Shown piece by piece: positions 26,301 to 35,300 of a DNA stretch of 64,000 nucleotides. This DNA comes from Ancylostoma caninum (Eukaryota; Nematoda; Chromadorea; Rhabditida; Ancylostomatidae), in contig JBAJFG010000367.1 in the NCBI GenBank assembly GCA_037903475.1, forward strand, positions 62,001 through 126,000, read 5' to 3'. A model generated the notes under the pieces. It did no database searches, was not told where the DNA came from, and saw only the letters and a program-made list of their open reading frames with translations. Position numbers and translations under genes: made by a program. Positions within the stretch are counted from its first letter, which is position 1. The number at the start of each line of letters is the position of its first letter.

Positions 26301-29300
26301 GCAGCACATCTGAGAGGTTATCGTTGACAGAAATTCGTTATGGTTAAAGAAAATGCAGCCATCCACATGAGTCAGGATACACTCGACGCCTTGTACCTGA
26401 GAAACGCTAGTGAACATTCATTTCCAACAGAAAATCTATTTAACACAAATTCTAGGCAGAGGCATGCTCAATACAGCTGAAATTTTTATGATGAAAACTT
26501 TGAAAGAGCAATTCAAGAAACTGCGATCAATCTTGGACCGAACCTCATCTGGAACCCCATCACCAGTCTGAAAAACCGGATGTTCGGATCAGCAGTGAAT
26601 AGGGAAGAACCCGCTGGTAACAAATGCACTGTTAGTTTCCGCTTTCCTGGTGAACCGTTCTATCAAGTCCAGATGTCCCTACTTTGTTTTTTATTTTGAA
26701 ACACTGGTTTTTCTATCTTTCTCTATAAAAATCATAACTGTCGTTAATGTTAATGAAGAGTAAGTCTTTAGAGGTTATTTCAAATTCTGAATGGCATGGA
26801 AAAAATATCAGATCAGTTGGTTTACGATGAAGCTCGCTACGGCAAAAACTCGGGTGTCCCTATAATTACGAAACGCACTGTATATTATACTTGCAACCGA
26901 ATCGAATAATTATTCGGTCACTCGAATAAATCATTCCAATCGCATCATTCGAAATTTCCAATATTCGAAATTTTCTTTTTTCGATTATATTCGCTATTCG
27001 AGTGTTCGAAAAAGTCGATTTTCGAATATATTCGATTATTCGAATATTCGATGTCCCCATTATTCGAATGTGTCACCCGAATATTCGATCTCCTAATCAC
27101 ATGAATCACACGAAATACTTCAGAGACGTTTGTCTTGTCGTTTTTTTTTCTGAAGCTAACAGCACGCACGTGTTTTAGTCATCCAATGCGCTCACCCAAA
27201 GGCGCTTTTCTTCCTCCACAATTCTGTCATCGTGAGATTTCTCAAAAGTGTTGGTTGACCTAATTTCTGCGGCTAGGAGGAAAATGCCAAGCTGAGGAGA
27301 AAAATGCTATTTTCTCTTTACATTCAATAGGAACTAGAAAGCATCCAATGCCGGGAAAACCCCTAAGTTCGGTAGAATAGAAAAGTGGAGGAGCATCATT
27401 AACTGAGCTCTTGGAGTGAAGCTTTGATGGTGTTGACAAAGTAGGATCAGACGTTCTTAGTCGTTATCAGGATTTCCAAACCAATATGATTGGATTTTTC
27501 AGCTGAATTACTCTCTTTTTTTAGCACGTTTGAGAAGCGCAATGTCTATCTAGATCACGCAATTTCTCTCAAGCAATTCTCACGCCTTCATGGAATAAAT
27601 TTGGCTAGTCGTGATAGTTGGCGTCTTCGAAATAAAGTATGATTCTTTTGAAGTATGGGACCACTGATGATCGTTTTGAGCACAACTCGTCTTCCTTACA
27701 TGGCATAAGCCATCTGGGGGGTTTTAGTGGACTGAATGCTGTCGAGCGTCAATAGTGATGTTTTTCATAGACGCAATCCTCCATTTCGTAGTCTTGAAAC
27801 TTAAGCAAATTGTAGGTTTGAAAAGGATCCGTTATAACACTCTTTCAGAGCAAGAACAGCGCTTTTGAATGGTGTACGACTCATAAAAGGTGACAAATAC
27901 AGTAAGCTGGGTTTTTCGTAGACACAGCAAGTACGTGGGCGCGGCCGCGTCGCCCGCGCTGGAATCACCGTGGCAGATCAGAGTCTTATTGCTATTTTTT
28001 AAATCGTATTTGATGTTAAATATGTATCAAGAAAACCCTACGGTTTGGTGTCGCAGCGAGCATCCTATCGCGAGCGTTTTTCGCGGTCAGCCGCGCTCTT
28101 CCGGATTCCGCGCAAAATCCTCCGCTATCGGTGCACACTGTAGGTGGAGGAAACTGCAACTGAAAAAAAAAACGCCTTATACCTTGTTTTAGCTTTGTTG
28201 ATGCTATATTTTTCCTTTTGTTCGACTTTTGATTCACTTTTCGACTAGGTTTGTGCGGATTAGTTGAAGTCACTTAAAATTTTGTTTCTCAAACTAATTC
28301 GGTAGGATTGTTCAATGGTTTTTGGCAGGTTTTTTACAACAATAAATTTTAAGGGGGCGCAAAATGTGTTCTAGATTGCTAGAGTTTCAAGTCTATTAAA
28401 GCTCCAATCTAGGGATTTCATTCGAATGATTTATTCGAATAAATTATTCGAATATTCATTCGAAACTAGCGCCCCTTCGGGACGCTAGAAAGTGGGTTGG
28501 GGCAGCCAACTTTGGACATGTGCAAACGCTTCGCAGTTGCCAAATCTCTAGAAAATTGATAAAGAAGCAGAACCAATCTTCAAATGGGCCCAAACATGGA
28601 GTCCTTTTTGTGAGTTGATTATCAGCATGAGAAGTCCGTTCTCCATCGTATGGCGTATTCGTGCGTGTTCCTCACTACCGGGCCAACGCAGACGCGTTCT
28701 CCATCGGAGAAACTGTATCCTGCCGTTCCTCACACTACTGCACCAAAGCGAAATCGTATCCGAGTGTTTTCCACACTACTGGGCCACAGCGGGCCCTTCT
28801 TCCATCTGAGCGTCCGCATTCTGCCGCCTTCCTCACAGTTATGGCAAGCCGGATCCGTTCTCCAGGGGCAGGTTCGCATCCTGACATTCTGAACACTATC
28901 GGAACAAGGTGAACCCGTATCCTGACGTTCTCCACACCATTATGCTACGACGGGTCCTTCCTACATCGGTGGACCAGCGTTCTCGCGATTTTCTCACTGT
29001 AGGGCCGTGGCAGACCCTTTCTCAATCTTCGGAGCCATATCTTGGTGTTCTCCACACTATTGAGCAACGGCGGACACTTCCTCGTGGACCCGTATCCTGA
29101 CGTCCCCCACACCACTGGGCCACCGGACCCCATCTCAGTCGACGGACCCGTATCCTGACGTCCTCCACACGACTGGGTCACGGCGGGCCCTTTCTTCATC
29201 GCTGGACCCGTCCCCCGCACCATTGGGCCCTCGCGGGCCCTTTCTCCATCGATGGATCCGTATCCTGGCGTCCCCCACACCTCTGGTCCACGGTGGGCCC

Positions 29301-32300
29301 TTTCTCCATCGGTGGACCCGTATCCTGGCGTCCCCCACACCACTGGGCCACGGCCGGCCCTTTCTCCATCGCTGGACCCGTGTCATGGCGTTCCCCACAG
29401 CTCTGGGCCACGGCGGGCCCTTTCTCATTTGGTGGTCGGTGGACCCTTATCTTGGCGTCCCCCCGACCATTGAGCCACTGCGGGCCCTTTCTCCATCGGT
29501 GGACCCGTGTCATGGCGTCCCCCTCACCTCTGGGCCACGGCTGGCCCTTTCTCCATCGCTGGACCCGTGTCATGGCGTTCCCCACAGCTCTGGGCCACGG
29601 CGAGCTCTTTCTCCATCGCTGGACCCGTGTCATGGTGTTCCCCACAGCTCTGGGCCACGGCGGGCTCTTTCTCCATCGGTGGACCCGTATCCGTATATAT
29701 TTGATTGGATACACAATGTCATGCCTTAATGTATTGAGGCTTTTACTCTGTGTTAGTGCAGAAGCTTTCTCGTAACGAACGGGCGTCGTGACCACACAAT
29801 CGCTGCGATAATTCAGCAGTGGATGCGGCAATAGCATCCACCAGGTGAGGCGACCGCGTAGGTCCACCAAGCTTCCATGACGCTGCAGCTCTCATAAAAC
29901 CCGTCCATTTCTTCTCCGGAGGTGCCTACAGCGTCGCAACAGTGGAAGGGTGGTTTTTCTGCTGCGTACATTCTGCAGCCTGAAAGCTTGTAAACATTTC
30001 CTCACTCCTATGCTGCGAGACCGCCAGCGAAGGTGATGAAATCACTACATCGTGCATGCGGGAGAGCCAGCAGTGACGTAATTGCGAGTCCCGAAACGAA
30101 TGTGCCTGAGTCCCTAAAAATCGGCCATTTTGCCCTACAGTCTGCGCCTCAAGATTGCGGTGTGTATGAGTGCCGCCGCGTATCTCTAGCCGCTCTAGCC
30201 CCCTTACGGCGCTTTCTTTAATAGATTCGAATACTTGAAAAACCATTTTTCGAATATATTCGAAAATTCGAATATTCGAGATTTTGGTTTTTCGAATACA
30301 TTTGAAAATCGAATAGTCGAAAAAGTCAATTTTCGAATATATTCGTTTATTCGAATATTCGAAATTTTTTTCGAAAATGTGCAAGTATACTGTATATACA
30401 TAGGGCATCATTGGCCACGCCCTTTTCTGGCTGAGTCCAAACACCCCGTCGCCACCGGAGTAATGTCATTGATGCCTACCAGTCCATTTTAGTCTCTATT
30501 TACTTAATTTCCTACTTAATCATCGACGATAAAATCTGGCGTGTGGATGTGAGTGCGACAAGCTCAGCTGAGGCTCAGTGGAGATCTTCTACACGTTTTG
30601 ACGCCGTATAGGAGAACATAAGCTGATTCTTTGGAGTAGAACAGGACCAGATTTTGTGAATGAGGAGAAGTATTCCAGCTGCATTGAACTGGTTGGATTA
30701 ATGAGCACTTTAGTTTCACTTTAGTTCCATTCACTAACGGGGATCAGTTCAGTTTAGCCCAGATGTGCTAAGGGAGGTGTATGTGGGAGATGCTGGAGTT
30801 CTTGAGATGGACTCGTCCTGTTCCGGCTAAGGATGAACATGAATTCTGTCACTGTATCGATGCGAGCCTGCTTCTGTGTTAACATCGTGGCATCACTGTT
30901 GTATTTGTTTCAGGCTTTGAAGGAAGAAATAGCGACACCAGTTGTCGGGTCAGTAACGAGGAAATGGAGAAATTCAACTTCTCCTCGTCTTCAGAAGTCT
31001 GCTGTCCATACGAATTTACCATCTGCGAAGACATCGAATCCACCTTCCAGCGGTTCAAATCAGCGTCAGTTTTGTATCGGTCGTGTTGTGCGATGAAGTT
31101 TTCCAAAAATGTAAGACAAGGAATTGAAATTAAAGAAAATCATTTTTTTGGTCAAAAACAAGAAAAATTGAGGAAGGCAAGATGGATGGAAAAATCAGCG
31201 ATAATCGGAATAGAACGAGATCAGTTGAAAACTGCTGAAAAGAATGAAATGAAGGAAAGAATCTCAGTAGACGGAATTTAGGTCCTGCAAAAAAAATCGG
31301 AAGAGCCGTTTTGAATCGAATGCCGAACCCAAGATTATCAAGCTTCCACCCATTTTTGAACGTATTGAGCGTCTGCACTTAGATCATTTCGCACAAGGAC
31401 AACAGCGATTATGCTCAAATTCGAAATTTAATGCCATAAAAGATGGGCACAAAGTTACCACATGTTATCAATGTATTATTACTCAAAGTATTACCATAAA
31501 TCTTCTTTCTGACGGGAGTGTAACAGCAGCAACTGCAGCCGTTATTTGTAGGATGAGCGCATGAGCACAAACATTATGTATTGTTTTCATTTATTATATG
31601 TAATTTATTCTTTTCTAGGTTCCCGCCTACCCTCCCACATAGGTCGAGTATCCAACACTGTGATGGCGGTCCCTAAAGGTACGTTGTTGGATGACCAGCA
31701 GCGTCAAAAATCTGTCACTAGGGCGACGACAATAAAAAACAACAAAATTACGGTGAGTCGGTATAATTGCTTCTTTTCTTGAATTTACCTGCACTTTAAC
31801 TGTTGAGTCGATATTTAAGGTTGTCAATTCTAATCGAAGTAGTCTTTCATCTAACTGTCGAGAAGTTCAGAATGCCGCTGCTGCTGCCGATGTGATCAGA
31901 AAGGTCTTCTTGGAAAGGCTAGATTTATCGTGAGCATTCACTGGTTTTTTGCGTTTTAAAAATTTCAGGAACACTTTATGCTTATCCACGCAAGTCTCAA
32001 GGATGATCTGAACGAGTACTGCGTAATTTGTTTTTATTGTTATATTATCATCCGGATGCGGCTGCTACTTGGCGCCGCCAGGTTGACCTTTATGAATGGC
32101 TCTGAATATGAGTTAATCGTCTCCCCTAGCAAGACTTGCTGCCGAATGCCACCCCTGAAGCGCCTCCCATGGCACCGGTCTGATTCTTTAGAAGCGGCAT
32201 AGGTGCAAGGGAAAGTCACGGGAATAGTTTACCTGTGTCTTCAAAGTTCCAACACATATTGGATGACTCTTTCGATATGGTTGAACTTTCTGCTCGAAAC

Positions 32301-35300
32301 GGCAGTAATCCCCATCCTCTGCATCGTTTATCCATAGCTCCTGCGAGTTGATCCAATAGACTGCCTGGCAGTTCTTCGACGAACTATTCCACTTTTCATC
32401 CCCGCAGGGGTGGATCGCCAAGCTTTACAAAATTACCTTTCAAAATAGATAGTCCTACTTCTGCTAGCGTTCGTACCGTTATATCTGTTGGCTATTCTCT
32501 AATCTTTATTTCTGTTGATTGGAATTGAAAAATAATACTCTAAACTACTTTGTTTTCGAAATTCTATCCTGCTGTTTTTATTTTCTGGCTGAGATTCCGG
32601 TTTTTGTTCCGCGGCCTCTCTTCCACTTTCTCCCTTTTGCAGCCGCCGTTACCTTATGGACTTTTGTGCTCCCTAACCTGTTCATACCGGCTTGTGATTC
32701 GCGTGCAAATGTGCATGACTTGACTGTGTTTGAATTTCGCATTGGAATTAAGTGCAAATTCATATAGCTTCGCGTATGTGTAATGTTCATGGTTCGAAGG
32801 TAGATTATACTAGCGAAGTCGTTTTCGATGCTTCGCAAAGAAAGATTTGCTGAAATCATGTGTGTTTGTTCTTGGATCATGGTGTATTATATAAGCGATT
32901 CTAGCACGAGCGACGATGAACACAAAAATCATGCTTCTTTTGATTAGTGTACGGATATTGAGTGCAAAAATGTGTAAATAAGTATTGTATTATTCCTGCA
33001 CAGTTGCGATTGGTTTAAGTAACTTCTTTTCCTTTGCAGGCTTTCTGATAACCTTGAAGGAATTGCACTGCAGTTGGCAGATGGTGTACATCTTTGTAGT
33101 TTGGTCAATGCCTTGCGTGCTCGCACCATCCCATCCTTTTTTACCTATTCGACAGTGGTAATCATTACTTGAAACATTTTCATAACATCAATGTAGTAAG
33201 ACTTTCAGGCCTTGACTGTCCCAAAAGCGAAGCGTAACGTAGATAGCTTCGTTGCTTCCTGTCGAAAACTTGGTGTTTCCGAGGTTGGTTCTTATTTAAA
33301 TACATTAGTTTTTTGGAAAAAAAAAGTTCTTGATATCACTCTAGTAGCCGATTTGAACGTCTTGTTTATTCGGTTAGAGCCTGCTGTGTTTAATTTAATG
33401 GCGACAAACATATGCACCAGTAAAAGCAGTGCGGAAGGATCGACAGTCAGTCTTTTTCTGGCTTCCAAGGATCGTTTTCATAGCTATTCAGAGCTATTTC
33501 TCACCCAACTATCAACGCAAGTATGGATGTAATATATTCAAAGATTTTTGGGATGGGGTGGGTGATGGAGGCCTTCTTGGCAGCAGTATACATCAGGGAT
33601 GAGCGAACAGCAGATTCTCCACGATCCGGATAACGGATAGGCCAAAAATGGCCGGATACCGGGTAACGGATAAGCGATTCAGATGTTAAAAGACACTAGC
33701 TTCTGAATACTAAAAATGATAAAAGTGAGAATATTATAATTTTATCAATCATCATTAATATTATACATTACCAGTTATTATTAATATCATGTATATTATG
33801 TAGAAGAATTAGCACATTTTTTTCATCTTGCAAGTCATCAAAATTCGCCATTCTAAGCACGAGGCTGAGCGTGGCGTCATTATGAAGGGGCATAATTATA
33901 GTAGCTAGAGCTTGCCATAAACAACATTTCCAGTGACATTTGGACATTTGTTCATTTGATTGGCACACCATTTGCTTGAGATGATACCTGCCCATGTCTT
34001 TTTCGGTACAAACATGAGGTTCCCGAAGGGTGGTTCTCCCAAGGTTTTGTTTCGGGCTGGGCCGAGGGAAGGGGTGGGGAGGGGGGGGGGGGTTCTGAAG
34101 GGGACTGAAGCTTTGCTTCATACATCTTTTGTGGAGTTTTGATAAGCCTTCTACTATTGACTGACTGTTATGGCAGTATTGACTCTCAAACACTATTCGA
34201 TTAATAGATTCAAAAACTGGTAGAAACAGAAGAGTTCAATGAATAGTCGAAATGAACCTTGCGAGGAAGAGGCACCACTCATAGGTGAGCTTCGAGGTCA
34301 CTACTTTAAATGTTGTTAGTAGCCAAACATTAGCCAACGTTGTTTATAATTTTGCGAGTAAATGGTGGTTTCTGGGTTATTGCCTCACTTTGTCGGACCA
34401 CCCAGAAAACATGAGCAAGAGCATTCCTTTTTTGGCAGTTGCAAGTCAATATCACCTTCTTCTGCCCTGCTACAAGATTTTAAACCACAGATGAAGTAAA
34501 TGCGCTAGATCGAGTAGGACTTCTTGCTATGGAGGCTCTCCTTTGTTGAGGATGTGTGAAATGAAGCCACTATTTTCGGCCTTATTCGCACCGTTATCCG
34601 AAGCTAAAAGCTATTACGGATAGGCCGAAACCTACGAACAAAGGCAAAACGGATAACCGGATACGGATAATCCGCTCATCCCTGGTATACATGCCTTTTT
34701 GATGAGTAAGTCTTGTGCTACTCTGCAGAAATTGTGCACCAGATTTCTCTTTTGATTTGCTGTTCCTATATATCGTCTATAACAGGCCTTCGACAAAATC
34801 CCACTTTTGCTTCCTCCACTGCTTTGCCACAACTTCGATTTATTTTGGGACAATCTTACCAGTACAAATTGTGTACCATTCAAAAGCAAATTTTGCGATA
34901 ATGGAAAACTTGGCAGTCTTTCACTTCTCCTCCCTTTGAAAGTGAAGGATTGCGCCTGAGTTCGGTCTAAAAGTGGGATGTGCGGGTTTTCGTTTCTGAA
35001 CATTTCAGGTTTTGGTCGTGAGGTGGAACCGGAATCACATCGAAAATAAGCAGCGCTGAATATAGTCACCTTAAAGCGAACTTTGTGCTATTCATGAAGC
35101 GGGTAGTTGTAGGTTAAATTGCACACTAAAAACAGTTGTGAAAACTATGCTTAGGAATCGAAGGTGAAGCTCTCGAGAAACTCACGAAATGGATTTAAAT
35201 CTGCCTCAAGATCAGGCTCAGTGCAGAATCTCACCTCATTTTCAAATCTGAGATGCTAACAAATTCTGGAGAGATACGCCACTTGGATAGGTTACATGGA

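Noticed and set aside
29196..29870. 224-codon repetitive open frame
   Set aside because: The period of 60 bp keeps several frames open on both strands; there is no family match or splice context.
31969..32015. Possible extra CH-domain exon (EHFMLIHASLKDDLNE)
   Set aside because: It needs a weak donor in the preceding exon. Direct splicing 31929 to 33040 is in phase and fits the CH domain length better.
34729..34755. Possible alternative last LRCH exon (KLCTRFLF, stop)
   Set aside because: It ends the CH domain prematurely; the exon at 35451 completes the domain with a good acceptor and matching phase.
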